DNA from: Sebastes aleutianus
Lineage: Eukaryota > Chordata > Actinopteri > Perciformes > Sebastidae
Reading direction: 5' to 3'
DNA: 64,000 nt
Assembly: GCA_916700875.1 (NCBI GenBank)
Contig: CAKAKS010000032.1
Span: 15,286,129-15,350,128, forward strand
Shown here in pieces: positions 1 through 10,510 of the stretch. The position numbers and the translations under genes are program-made. Positions within the stretch are counted from its first letter, which is position 1. Every line of letters begins with the position of its first letter. Below the pieces are notes generated by a model. It searched no databases. It worked only from the letters and a program-made list of their open reading frames with translations, and was not told the DNA's origin.

Positions 1-75
1 AATGTGGATGAGGTCTTTGAATTCGATGGCCGCCCGTATTTATTTGAGTATACAGATATTCAGATTTCACAATGA
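1..75 (+). pseudogene. Possible 3' remnant of a teleost P2X7-C-terminus-like coding repeat
   Basis: The first 75 bases read as an open frame from the window edge to a TGA, giving a peptide that includes EVFEFDGRPYLFEYTD. From memory, this resembles the acidic/aromatic EFDGRPYLFEP-type motif near the start of an abundant teleost protein family related to the intracellular zinc-binding domain of P2X7. It lies on the strand opposite ubr1, inside what should be ubr1 intron 4, so it is more likely a dispersed gene fragment than an active gene. Similarity stops after about 16 residues. It could be chance; confidence is low. Confidence 0.25.
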
Positions 76-1407
76 TACTTCTCCTTGAGCGGGACTTGGA
101 CACAATAACAAACAGGCCGGCTCAAGCGAAAGGTAAGAAAACGTTTTATTTATCTGTAGGATCCTTTCCATAATGCGGTCAGACACTTATAATAACAATC
201 TGAGTGCCAAAAACAAGCACTTTTAGTGGATGTAACTTTACATTGACGCTGCTCACTTGACCTCGCAGCTTGTTTCCCGGCTTCAGATTACAGCGTTCTC
301 CCTCAATACTGGACCAATTTCAGAAATCGTTGTCCCCGTTAGTCACTTCAACACAAAAACATGGGAAAATAGAGTCCAGATTGAAAAATACCAAAGTTAC
401 CCTTTAAGACAGAAGAAAATACTCAGCTTCACAGAAACTGTAGCTAATCTGACATGGACAAAATTTGTTGTAATAACCTTTACTAATTCCCTATTTCCCG
501 TGTCACAAGCAGTGACTCTACAATATAACAAGGAACTGGCCTAAATATTTTGCTTAATAAGAGCTAAACAAGCAGCTGGCCAAGTGAAGTTAATATCATT
601 TCTCCTGAGAGCAAACATTCCACATAGCAGCTAAGTATTTCATACAAATGTCTGACATTTAACACGCAAACCAAACAAAACAAACAGTGAGCCTGTGTAT
701 TTACACCAGTCTATACGTCACACTACTGTGTGAGAACAAGCACTGGAATTTACCACAAACTAAACAAAAAGAGATCTGAAACAGCATGATGGGTTTTCAT
801 GTTCAGCGTGGAGATGCGTTCATGGTCATGTGATTCGTCGCTGCTTGTTAAGCACAGAAAAACACAAAGCAGCCTGCCAGACTGATGCCAGTGATGTCTC
901 TGTTAATAGGAGCACCTGCTGTTTATGGAAACAGGCACAGAGCTGTCAAGCTGTACGTCTGCTCAAAGCCCTGAGCAGGATCTTATCAGAGAAAAGCCCA
1001 AACACTGTGATCAGCAAAGAAAGGCCTGACAAACAACTGCTGAACAGTACAATCAATCATCCAAATGTGTCCCAGCAGCAGTTTGGTAGGAGAAGCTGTA
1101 GACTGAATACACAGTTCAGCAGGATTTAAGCAACTGTAGAAAGGCTGCTCTCAACCAGTCTCGACATTTCAACTGTTTTCCACCAGCTTTTAATCACCCT
1201 CCCAACCACTTAACCTAGTTATAAATTTTCTCAGTCGGTGCAGGTCAACAAAGTGCTTTTCTTTCTCGTTTCCGGATCCAAAGCCGCAGCCAAGAGAGCA
1301 GCATCCAGGAATAAGATGGGAAAATAAGCATTCTGGGGTTCACTGACACAGAATGGGACAAGTACGCCCCTCCCACGTCCCTCTTTCCGCTCTATTATGT
1401 AACTCAC
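76..1407. other. ubr1 intron 4 (part), no gene recognised
   Basis: This stretch lies downstream (on the minus strand) of ubr1 coding exon 4. Open frames here on either strand (for example about 830-1129 +) have no recognisable domain, no flanking splice signals in frame and biased composition. I see no RNA gene or clear transposon end in it. Confidence 0.5.
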
Positions 1408-4400
1408 CGTTACCATGGCAGTGGCTGCCCCTGGGTCGTGTTTGGAGCAACAGGGGCCAATCTTCCAGGCCTCCAAATCCCCACAATCACAGAAGCCCCC
1501 GCCTGATGACGCGTGCATCTGGGAAAAAATGTACATACGGTATATCACTATGGGAGAGTAATGGATAAACACAACAGCAATTAAGTAGTTCAACTGCTTT
1601 AGCTGTGGGAATGCATTATAAAGCAACACTGGAAATTAATCAATCATAGATTTTAGTGTATCTAGAAATATGTTGTGTTTTTTTCCTAAAGATTAAGGTA
1701 GTTAATCAAGTTGACATTATAACACAATGAGCACAGGAGTGAATAACAGAGACTAGTGATCAACAAGGGTGAGGTAAGGATGCTTTAGTAAATGTGGGCC
1801 CATATAGAAATCAAAGAACATAAATCCAATGAGGAGGGATTTTTTATTATTCCCATTTATCCAAGGAGGAAGACGCTGATTGCCACCAACCTTGTAACGA
1901 TGGCTTTTGTGCACGCTATCCTGGAAGCAGTCCATGCACAGGACACATGTGGGATCTATTGCACAATCCCTGCAATAAGTTGAAAAGGATTTGTTACTTG
2001 ATCAAGCAAATGACAACAAAAGTGTATTATCTGAGGCTGAAGACATGCTACTGTAGTTACTGTACAAACTGAACTGGATGACAACCTCTCCTGCATTAAC
2101 CAAACTTATTTACTTCAATGTAAACAGTGTAAACTAGATGAGCACATGAACTTTAGTTTAGTTGTGTTGATACTGATTCACTGTCATTGGCTGAACATCA
2201 TATTGATTATAGTATCACAGGATTTGTTTCATACAATAGCAAACACACCTTTGTCTCATTATCAGAATCAGAAATACTTTATCGATCCCCGGGGGGAAAT
2301 TTGGTTACGTTACAGTTATTCCTTTTTAGAATATATATATATATATATATATATAAAAACATAAGAGAGGTTATAAGAAAAATAGAAATAAGAATGTAAA
2401 AATGTGTGCATTGTACTACAATATATAACAATAAATATGGAAAAATATTTATACTGCAATATATTACAATAGTGTAAATAATATTAATGCTGAAAAATTG
2501 GATCTATGATTAAGTGTTTAAAATGCAGGAATACATAGTATAAATAAGAATATTACTTTAAAATGTACAGTATAATACAGCAATATATATTATATTGTAC
2601 CATTTATTACATGTTCCCGTTTTCAATGTCTCTATGCAATCATTCTAATAAGACACTTTTTTAAGGTAACATATACACCCACACATAAAACTGAGACCCT
2701 TCATTTGTATTCCTTGTGTTATTTTAAAGTTATTCATCATTGATATGTTAAAGTGTCTAGTTACTAAAGTTTTTTTTATAGTTTGCGAGTTTTCAAGAAT
2801 TGTTTGTTGTCCTATGGTATATATTCTTTATTAAGATAAAGCACTCTATCTGAATACAGCGACAGTGCCTTACCTTGTTCATTGAAAATACCTACAGGGA
2901 TATACCATTTTGTTATGCCTAATTATGAAGAGGTTTTACCAGTGATTTCTTAAATACGAGTATGATGACATAAAACTTATATAACAGCTTTGGGAAGGAA
3001 TTGAGAAAAGCTGCCACAAAAACTAATGGACGAGCAGATGTTCACATTTATGTGTGTGTTACGGTATTTCACATCATTCAAAATCCTCTCACAGACTGCC
3101 ACGTACTAAGACCTGAGGGAGTCTACTCATTAACTATTCATTTATTTTTAACACTGAGCTTAAATACTGTGGGGTTGTTGTGTGTTTAGATATAGTGAAC
3201 GATTTATAAAAGATATCTAATTGCGATTATTTTTGACAGATTTTGACTTTGCGATATGATTGGTCATATTAGAGAAAATGCTAATTTTAACATCATTATT
3301 CTCATTTTCATTGAAAAACATATTAAAATGATTATGGTGTGATTCTTGCAGGTATCTGTACCAAAATAATATGTTTTCTTAAGTCTGTAGAATATGATGT
3401 GTAGGCCAGGACATCTCTGCAGCAGCACAATATTTAATTTAAAATGGTATTTTGACACCCTTTAAAAAATATTATGCCTCCTGTGATTTGGAAATTGCAG
3501 TAGGACATACTGCAATTTCAAATGCAATACAAATTTCAAAAATCACTGCAGAACTAAAACCTATTGAGGCCAAACTATTCCTTCTACTAGTACTTTATGA
3601 TGACAAATAGCCTCCATGTACATATATTACTGTCTTTGAACTCTGTGGCTTTATATCTTGTCCAGTAACCCAAGATTCCACCAGGGCCGAGTACAGTGCA
3701 AATACTTTTTGATACCTGTATTTCATACTTAAATGTTAGCAACATTAACAACCAAAACAATTATTTTTTTAAATCTAGATTTAGAAATTAATCATCCAGT
3801 ATTTAAAATAGTAAGAGCATAAAAATATCTAGTATTTTATCAAAACTACAATTATAATTGTTGTTGTATAACTTGTTTATTACAGAAGATCAGAGGATCT
3901 ATTCAGACCTGCAGGAGTAGACAGTCTCTCCCTCTTTGAAGACCCGTCCACAGAGCTGGGAGGAAGCGCTGCTCTGCTTGAGCTTCTCCAGACCCTCCTC
4001 AGGATCCTCTCCAAACAGGAAGCACTCCAGAGGGTGGAGGAGTCGGCTCTGCAGGAGCTCCTCTTCTTCCTGAGGGCTGGACTCCTTCTTCAGGCAGAAG
4101 ATCTGCGGCACCTGCTCCTTCAGGTAGCGAAGCAGCTCTGCCCGGCTGTCTGCAGCCTGCAGCCATTCCTGCAAGATAACAAAGAAGTAGAGCATTACTT
4201 GTTTTGCAATGACGCACATCTGTCTCCACGTGATGACTCATAACCACATTTATAGGCCACTTTTCTCACCTTGATACGCAGATAAATATTAACTTTAGCA
4301 AAGCGTCATGTTTAATGATCGAATTAAACTTCAAAGGGTATTTGATTAAAGATGTAAACTTTTACGATAAAGACAGAAATATGTTATTTTGTATTGACTG

Positions 4401-6251
4401 CGGATGCTACCACTAAGCAGAGATTTACACTTTGTTTTGTCTTTAGAAATCTGAAGTGGCGAAACGTGTATCACAAACATCCTGGCATCAAAGTGAAAAA
4501 GCTTTTGTAAGAATAAATAAGAATTACCAATCCATTTCTTAACAACTTCTTAATAACTTAAGTTATTAGTAAGGAATTAGTCAAACTGCTTCTTCCTGAT
4601 GTCTGCAGAAGCTTTTCGTCACTTTGTCACTTCCTGTACTGGCTTGCAGCTTAATGAAAAGGACCATGTACACAGGGACGTTTTTACAGTTGGAATTGAC
4701 AGGTATCTATGTAGCAATAATTACTAATATTGGTACCATCTATATATTATATTATACAGTATATGGTAGGGCACAAGTAAAAACGAGTGTTACTTTGGTT
4801 ACCATTAATAAAATATCCGATCAGTGACTGGTAATTCTGTGTTTTTTAGGCCTAAATTAGGAAGTGTGAATGACACATGGTTTGACCTCTTTACATAGAA
4901 AAGGGTAGCACCAGTAGACATTGAAAGTACTTCCTCTTTTAACACCCTGAGAAAAGTGTAAGATGAAACATGTAATAGTTTTTACACAATATAAAATACT
5001 GTCTTCTTTGAACACCCTGAGGAAACTGTAAGCTGCACCATGTAGTAGTTTTTACATAATATTGAATACTTTCTTCTTTGGACCCCCTGAGGAAAGTGTA
5101 AGATGAAACATGAAGCAGTTTTACGCAATATAAAATACTGTTTTCTTTGAACACCCTGAGGAAAGTATAAGCTGAACCATTTAGTACTTTTTACACAATA
5201 TAAAACACTGTCTTATTTTGACACTCTGAGGAAAGTGTAAGTTGAAACATGTATTAGTTTTTACATAATATAGTAAATATAAAGAATACTTTCTTCTTTT
5301 AACACCCAGAGGAAAGTATAAGCTGAAACATGTAGTAGTTTTTTTTTTACACAATGTAAATACTTTCTTCTTTGAACACCCAGAGGAAAGTGTAAGCTGA
5401 AACATGCAGTGGTTTTACATGATATAAACATTTTACAGTACTTAACAGCTTTGCATTAATTTGGATTTCTATACTGTGCCATGTTTTAGTACATACATGT
5501 ATTACTCCAGCTTTTTTTTTTTTTACAATTTCAAAAGACTCCTAAGATTGAAACGGTTGGGTGAAAACATAATGATGTGTTTATTTTAACAGCAATCATA
5601 CTGGCATAGTTGCATACAGTACATTGTATGTTTTCATATTTTTACAGTACTGGTTCTGCTTGGTTTACTAGGCCACATCTCGTTTTGTCTATGTTTCGTT
5701 TTGTTGTACGCCATCAAGTGGCAAACTGTAAATATCTAATGTACTAAAATCACATCCAAGTGCTCCAGTTTCACCATCACACTGCCAACAGCGTCTTGGA
5801 CAGATAGTTTATGACTGACAAAACGTTGCAAGGTCGAAAAAAACAGCTCAAAATGTATAAACTCAGAGAAAACTCATGCTAAAGCGGTTTGGACAAAGCA
5901 CCCACCAAAACATCTAATTCATTAACAATACTCCCCTAACTGTGTTGTGTACTCTAACTAAGTACTGAGTAACATACACTCAGTGTTGATGAGCTGTAAA
6001 CATTGCAGCCTCTGCAGAGACGTTTTAGCCGTTTAGGTAGCTAGCAGAGGAGCTAACAGCGCTAACAGCTAGCCTGGTTAAGTAGAGGCCCTTTAACTAC
6101 ACGGTAGGACTGGTTTTAACAAAAGAACTAACGTATTACACTTCAGTGTTTTGTCCCTGAGTGTCAGTAGCCGCTGACAGCTGTATTATCTGTTTGTAAA
6201 TCCTACCTTGCTGAGCTCCAGTCCGTCTGGGGATTTCTCACCCTCCGCCAT
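1408..6251 (-). CDS. ubr1: E3 ubiquitin ligase UBR1, first four coding exons (partial, 3' end outside window)
   Basis: Ubr1 is a RING-type N-recognin of the N-degron pathway; it binds basic or bulky N-terminal residues and ubiquitinates the substrate with an E2. Coding exons on the minus strand: 6251-6207, 4168-3909, 1969-1891 and 1518-1408, all with AG/GT borders and matching phases (0, 2, 0). The product starts MAEGEKSPDG; residues 16-101 are the N-terminal region and the UBR box starts near residue 88 (CGRVFK). Zinc ligands are visible in YSCRDCAID, CVLCMDCF and GGGFCDCGD, and the substrate-contacting FCDCGD..AW segment is intact. CMDCFQDSVHK favours UBR1 over UBR2, which has CMECFLGSIHR. 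The last exon could also end at an upstream GT after the ATG codon at 1416-1414, but the GTGAGT at 1407 is the better donor. About 1,580 residues remain to the left of the window. Confidence 0.92.
2266..2400. mobile_element. LINE 3'-end fragment in ubr1 intron 2
   Basis: The segment begins with AGAAATACTTTATCGATCCC followed by a GGGGGGAAATTT run, the hallmark of a very common teleost LINE 3' end (RexBabar/Rex1-like, by memory), then an AT microsatellite (about 2332-2355) and an A-rich tail. It is truncated, non-coding and lies in the intron between ubr1 exons 2 and 3. Confidence 0.55.
4931..5430. repeat. Seven-copy tandem repeat of about 70 bp in ubr1 intron 1
   Basis: Seven consecutive units start near 4931, 5001, 5070, 5140, 5210, 5290 and 5364. 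Each contains a CTTTGAACACCCTGAGGAAA-like core, GTGTAAGCTGAAACATG and TTTTTACACAATATAAA. Copies diverge by substitutions and small indels; unit 5 has about 10 extra bases and unit 6 a T-run expansion. The regular spacing yields chance open frames on the minus strand which I do not regard as genes. A lone further unit is at about 6808-6858. Confidence 0.85.
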
Positions 6252-6358
6252 ATTCCTTTTGCCGTAAAGGAGGTGGCGTCACTAGGGAGACTGTTCCACT
6301 TGTGTATGGAACCTTTTTGCGACGTTATTACATCATAATTAGAATACTCAGAAGATAT
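6252..6358. promoter_or_regulatory. ubr1 5' flank / presumptive promoter
   Basis: The bases immediately upstream of the ubr1 start codon hold its 5'UTR and presumably its core promoter. I see no TATA box. Repeat-derived DNA begins at about 6360, so the non-repetitive promoter must be short or extend into exon 1 and intron 1, where DNA from 5990 to 6250 is free of recognised repeats. Confidence 0.35.
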
Positions 6359-6359
6359 A

Positions 6360-7283
6360 GTGAAGCACCCAAAACCTTAGTTTATTGTTGAACACTTATT
6401 TATTTGCTTCTTCGATTAGTAATATGCCTCTGGTGGTCAAAACAAGCATTTTGTAAACAAAAAAAATCAGCTAGAGTTAAACTGCCCTCTGGTGGTAGAC
6501 TGTAAGATATTTGATTTTTTTTTTTTAACTTAGTTTTTATTGCAGTTTTTAGCAACTTATACAATCATCACATTCGTTCCCACTGTATTTTCATTTTACA
6601 GCTGTCTCTTTGTTTTTACACAAAATGTCACAACTTAAAACAAAGAGTTAAAATAAAATAAAGTAAAATAAATAAATGAATTTAAATACAAATAAATGTG
6701 GTGAAGGGTCGTAGGTGTTAGTTTATTGATGAACACTTATTTGATTATTTTTTTCTTCTTTTAGTAATACACCTCTGGTAAAAACACAAAATTTCATAAC
6801 TTAAAACTTTCTTCTTTGAACACCCAGACGAAAGTGTAAGCTGAAACATGAAGTAGTAGTAGGAGGAGACTGTTCCACTTCTGTATGGAAAATATTTAGA
6901 TGTGGTTAAGCACCCAAACCTTAGTTTATTGATGAACACTTATTTGATTATTTTTTTTCTTCTATTAGTAATATACCTCTGGTCAAAACAAGCATTTTGT
7001 AAACAAAAAAAAATCAGCTAGAGTTGCCCTCTGGTGGTAGACTGTAAGTTCTTCATGTGTGACTTAGTTTTTATTGCAGTTTCAGCAACTTATACAATCA
7101 TCATCACATTCTTTCCCACTGTATTTTCATTTTACAGCTGTCTCTTTGTTTTTACACAAAATTTCACAACGTAAAACAAGAGGGGGAGAGAGAAAATACA
7201 AAAAACAAAACAAGACTTCATCTTAAACTGTAATTTCAGGATATATCAGGATACAACCTGAGGCACCACAGGCCAGAGAGCAT
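6360..7283. repeat. Duplicated repeat block (three overlapping partial copies)
   Basis: A module containing AAGCACCCAAA..CCTTAG, ATGCCTCTGGTGGTCAAAAC, GCCCTCTGGTGGTAGACTG, TTTTTATTGCAGTTT and CAGCTGTCTCTTTGTTTTTA occurs at about 6360-6650, in part at 6715-6800, and at 6905-7180. The last copy continues through AAACAAGACTTCATCTTAAA into GAGAGCATCTCCACTC. The same continuous segment recurs at about 9150-9487. Non-coding; origin unknown. Confidence 0.75.
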
Positions 7284-7825
7284 CTCCACTCACAGAGCCC
7301 CTCTGGTTTCACAACAGCTTCTTCCCAGCTACAGTAAGACTGGTGTCAAAGGACATTAAAGAGGGACACAAATACCCCACACCTCACCTCCATACCATTA
7401 TTGACACATAGTACACCTGAACCGAATGGACTGAAATGCTGTGCAATATGCTGCCTTCCACTGTGTAATTGTCTGAAATATATTAATTATTTCTTTTTTT
7501 AAATATTTTTATGAGAGCTACAAGTTCTTTTAACATGGTCATGGAGCATATATATATACTGTATATTTGTATTCTGGTATTCTGTATCGTTCCTATGCAG
7601 AGGGTAGTTTAGTTTATTTATTGACTACACTGAGGGCATTTTATATTTCAATAATTTATTTATTTATTGTGTTGAGTTGAATGCGCTACTTATTTTGTAC
7701 TGTAATTACCTTGTGCCTTTTCTACCTTTTTTCTTTTCTTAAAGCTGACTCGGTGTAAACTGCTCAGAATCCCAATGTACTTATATGAGCAAATGTCAAA
7801 TAAAACTCTTGAATCTTAAACTGTA
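7250..7825 (+). mobile_element. LINE 3'-terminal fragment
   Basis: The plus strand reads like the degraded C-terminus of a fish LINE reverse transcriptase (a TTCACAACAGCTTCTTCCC / AAGACTGGTGTC context corresponding to the usual 'NSFFP' tail). An AT-rich 3'UTR follows, ending in AAATAAAACTCTTGAATCTT, a typical LINE tail. No intact reading frame survives. Family placement (L2/CR1 group) is inferred. Confidence 0.5.
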
Positions 7826-8070
7826 ATTTCAGTTGAGTTCAGAGAAAAAGGGAGGACACATACTTAAACAATCTAAAGAATTAAAATAAAATAAAGTAAA
7901 ATTAATTAATTAATTAATTAATTAATTAAAATAAAAAATAAATGTGGTGAAGGGTCGGAGGTCAGGGAGGGGAAGTGTGTGGAAGGGTATGTGTTGTATG
8001 GGTGTGTGTATGTGCTTAGAGAGATAACAAAGATGTGATCCAGGATATATAAAATTATTTAGATCCCCGA

Positions 8071-8440
8071 TCACTGTATTAGTATGATCATGGCAGGGCT
8101 CCACCTTTTAATAAATGTGTCTTTTTGGAGTCTTAGGGAATAGGTCATTTGTTCCATGTGGTAAATTTCCCATACCTTCTCAATCCATAAATTGTATGTT
8201 GGGGGCTCAGGTTTTAGCCACTTAATTGTGATGCAATTAATTGCTGCTGTTAGCAATATTTGTAAGAGATATTTTTTGGCTCTTCCATCAATTCCTCCGG
8301 GTATTGCTCCCAGCAGTGCCATTTTTGGATCTTTGGTACTTCATGCGTGATTTTAACGGTTAGGTTTTGAGTCCATCTATAATATTTTTTGTCAAATGTT
8401 GTTATATAACGGACAAAAAATGTAATCAACAAAATACATT
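8071..8440 (-). mobile_element. L1-type LINE ORF2 C-terminal remnant
   Basis: On the minus strand an open frame (8322-8071) includes KKYLLQILLTAA, IKWLKPEPPTYNLWIEK and MEQMTYSLRLQKD. This arrangement of KWLK..PPT..W, followed by MEkiTYSLRLq, is the conserved region downstream of the reverse transcriptase in vertebrate L1/Tx1-type ORF2 proteins. A second frame (8432-8250) carries the preceding part, showing a frameshift. No endonuclease or RT catalytic motif remains, so this is a dead 5'-truncated copy. Confidence 0.75.
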
Positions 8441-8593
8441 TTGTGAATCAGTGCCTCTATGTACAGTAGTTACATTGCCCTGTGTGTTGCACACAGCCAG
8501 TAAATTTCAATGATGTCGCTGGTATCAATGTGTGAATCTGCCAATGGAGATTTGAATGTAGACGATTAAGGGCAACAGGAATAATGGAGAGAA

Positions 8594-8880
8594 TTTAATT
8601 CAAGATTCAAGCCCTTTATTGTCATTGTGTAGTACAACGAAATTAAATTGTGACAATCCCATAGGTGCTAATGAAAAGATAATACAATAAAAAAGAGATG
8701 CAATGTAAATATAAAATGCAATGTAAATATAAAAAATATAAAAGATAATACAATATAAAATATAAAAATACAAAATGTATATTGATGAGATGACAGTTTT
8801 GCCAGATTACAGTTTTGCCAGATTATTGCAAAAAGTGTCCATCAGATTATATAATTATTGCACAGCATCATATAATTATT
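8594..8880. mobile_element. LINE 3'-end fragment with TTCAAGATTCAAG..TTTATTGTCATTGTG start
   Basis: It begins with the widespread teleost signature CCTTTATTGTCATTGTG followed by AACGAAATTAAATTGTG, and continues as A-rich DNA with duplicated short units (two ATATAATTATTGCACAG). This is the antisense form of a LINE 3' end, truncated and non-coding. Confidence 0.55.
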
Positions 8881-9150
8881 GCACAGAGTGATCAGCATGT
8901 TATTGCATATATCTGTAACAGTAGATTTACATTGCAAAAGTGACACAAAAGTGACCAACATGTTATTGCATATTTACATTGCTCGTGTTCAACTCAGACA
9001 GAGGAGACGTCAGAGTTCAGGAGGTATTAGTAGTAGTAGTAGTATTTTATTTCAGTTAGTTATTATTATTTTTATTATTATTAATAATAATAATTATACA
9101 TTTTTATTTTATTGTTATTTTATTTTTATTTATTTATTTATTATTTTTTT
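8881..9150. repeat. Repeat unit, uninterrupted copy (paralogue of 9488-9689 plus 10336-10385)
   Basis: The segment from GAGTGATCAGCATGTTATTG through GTGTTCAACTCAGACAGAGG, the (AGT)n run and the ATT/TTA-rich end repeats almost base for base at 9488. Its TTAA at 9081-9084 corresponds to the site occupied by the 646-bp element in the second copy. Open frames of about 100 residues in both copies are repeat-derived and not genes. Confidence 0.8.
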
Positions 9151-9487
9151 CCTTCTATTAGTAATATACCTCTGGTCAAAACAAGCATTTTGTAAACAAA
9201 ACAAAATCAGCTAGAGTTGCCCTCTGGTGGTAGACTGTAAGTTCTTCATGTGTGACTTAGTTTTTATTGCAGTTTCAGCAACTTATACAATCATCATCAC
9301 ATTCTTTCCCACTGTATTTTCATTTTACAGCTGTCTCTTTGTTTTTACACAAAATTTCACAACGTAAAACAAGAGGGGGAGAGAGAAAATACAAAAAAAA
9401 CAAAACAAGACTTCATCTTAAACTGTAATTTCAGGATATATCAGGATACAACCTGAGGCACCACAGGCCAGAGAGCATCTCCACTCA
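9150..9487. repeat. Second copy of the 6950-7283 repeat segment
   Basis: From about 9150 the sequence follows the 6950-7283 segment (TAGTAATATACCTCTGGTC..., CAGCTGTCTCTTTGTTTTTA, GAGAGCATCTCCACTC) with only a few differences. One is two extra A residues in the AAATACAAAAAA run. This recent local duplication ends where the 8881-type unit begins again. Confidence 0.8.
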
Positions 9488-9689
9488 GAGTGATCAGCAT
9501 GTTATTGCATATATCCGTAACAGTAGATTTACATTGCAAAAGTGACACAAAAGTGACCAACATGTTATTGCATATTTACATTGCACGTGTTCAACTCAGA
9601 CAGAGGAGACGTCAGAGTTCAGGAGGTATTAGTAGTAGTAGTAGTATTTTATTTCAGTTAGTTATTATTATTGTTATTATTATTATTAA

Positions 9690-10335
9690 CCCTCCTGTTA
9701 CCTTCAAATTTACTAACATCTTTTATCCTTGGGGTCAATTTGACCCCAGCAATTTAAACCTCCAGAAAATGATAATAATTAAAATTGTTACCCAAGTTTA
9801 TGTGTCAGGTACTTTATGTTTGTTTGTTGACTACCTAAATAGCCCTTTAAATAAAATCAATATCTTCACAGGAACCATATTTTTGCCGCCCCCAAAGCGT
9901 GGGGAAATATCAAAGTTCTCGCGAGAATGATGTTTCACCTCCCCCATGTCCTGTGAACTATCAGTGGTTCTCGCACTACTACAGTTATGGTTATGTTAGG
10001 TTAGGGCCCTAAAGCTTTTTGAAGATTATAAAGTTGCATGTTATAGTGACCTCAATATCATCCAAAACAAATGTGTGTAAAATGTTGATATTTCTTATAT
10101 GTTTTATACAGCTAAAACAGCCTGGGGTCAAATTGACCCCAAAGAACACCGATGCATACAGCATGTGTACAAGACATTGAAAACATATCATCATTTTAAT
10201 TTTATGTTTACCCAGTTGTCCCCATTAAATTAGGAAAAGTCATTAAATATGAAGCAAAAAAAATGATGTCAATCATTTATTTAGAGACGTTAAACATTGA
10301 ATGGGGTCAAATTGACCCCAAAGATAATAGGAGGG
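9690..10335. mobile_element. TTAA-flanked non-autonomous DNA transposon (piggyBac-like MITE), 646 bp
   Basis: TTAA at 9686-9689 and at 10336-10339 flank a segment that begins CCCTCCTGTTACC and ends GATAATAGGAGGG, i.e. imperfect terminal inverted repeats with 11 of 13 positions matching. TTAA target duplication with CCC/GGG termini is diagnostic of piggyBac-type transposition. No transposase is encoded. Inside are three copies of the palindrome GGGGTCAA(A/T)TTGACCCC (about 9731, 10124 and 10303). The paralogous repeat at 9081-9084 shows the empty site with a single TTAA. Confidence 0.88.
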
Positions 10336-10385
10336 TTAATAATAATTATACATTTTTATTTTATTGTTATTTTTATTTATTTATT

Positions 10386-10510
10386 AAGAATGTAGAGCGT
10401 GCAGTGTAGGGGCCAGGCCGCTGGAGCGCGCTGCTCGACTCTTCTCGTGGTGATTGAATGCAGCGGAAGGCTGGAGGTCAGAGGTGAACGTTTTGACAGA
10501 AAAGCTGAAT
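10386..10510 (+). promoter_or_regulatory. atxn3 5'UTR / proximal promoter
   Basis: GC content rises sharply after the repeat block, with several CpGs (GGAGCGCGCTGCTCGACTC). The segment runs straight into the atxn3 start codon. No TATA box is visible. It looks like a short CpG-containing housekeeping promoter whose upstream side has been overwritten by repeats ending at about 10385. Confidence 0.5.

Noticed and set aside
4939..5405. Two minus-strand frames with repeated Phe-Pro-Gly-Val motifs
   Set aside because: Products of the 70-bp tandem repeat lying in a ubr1 intron, with no start or splice context.
8879..9930. Two similar frames (111 and 146 residues) on the plus strand
   Set aside because: They arise from a duplicated non-coding repeat; one runs into the piggyBac-like MITE.
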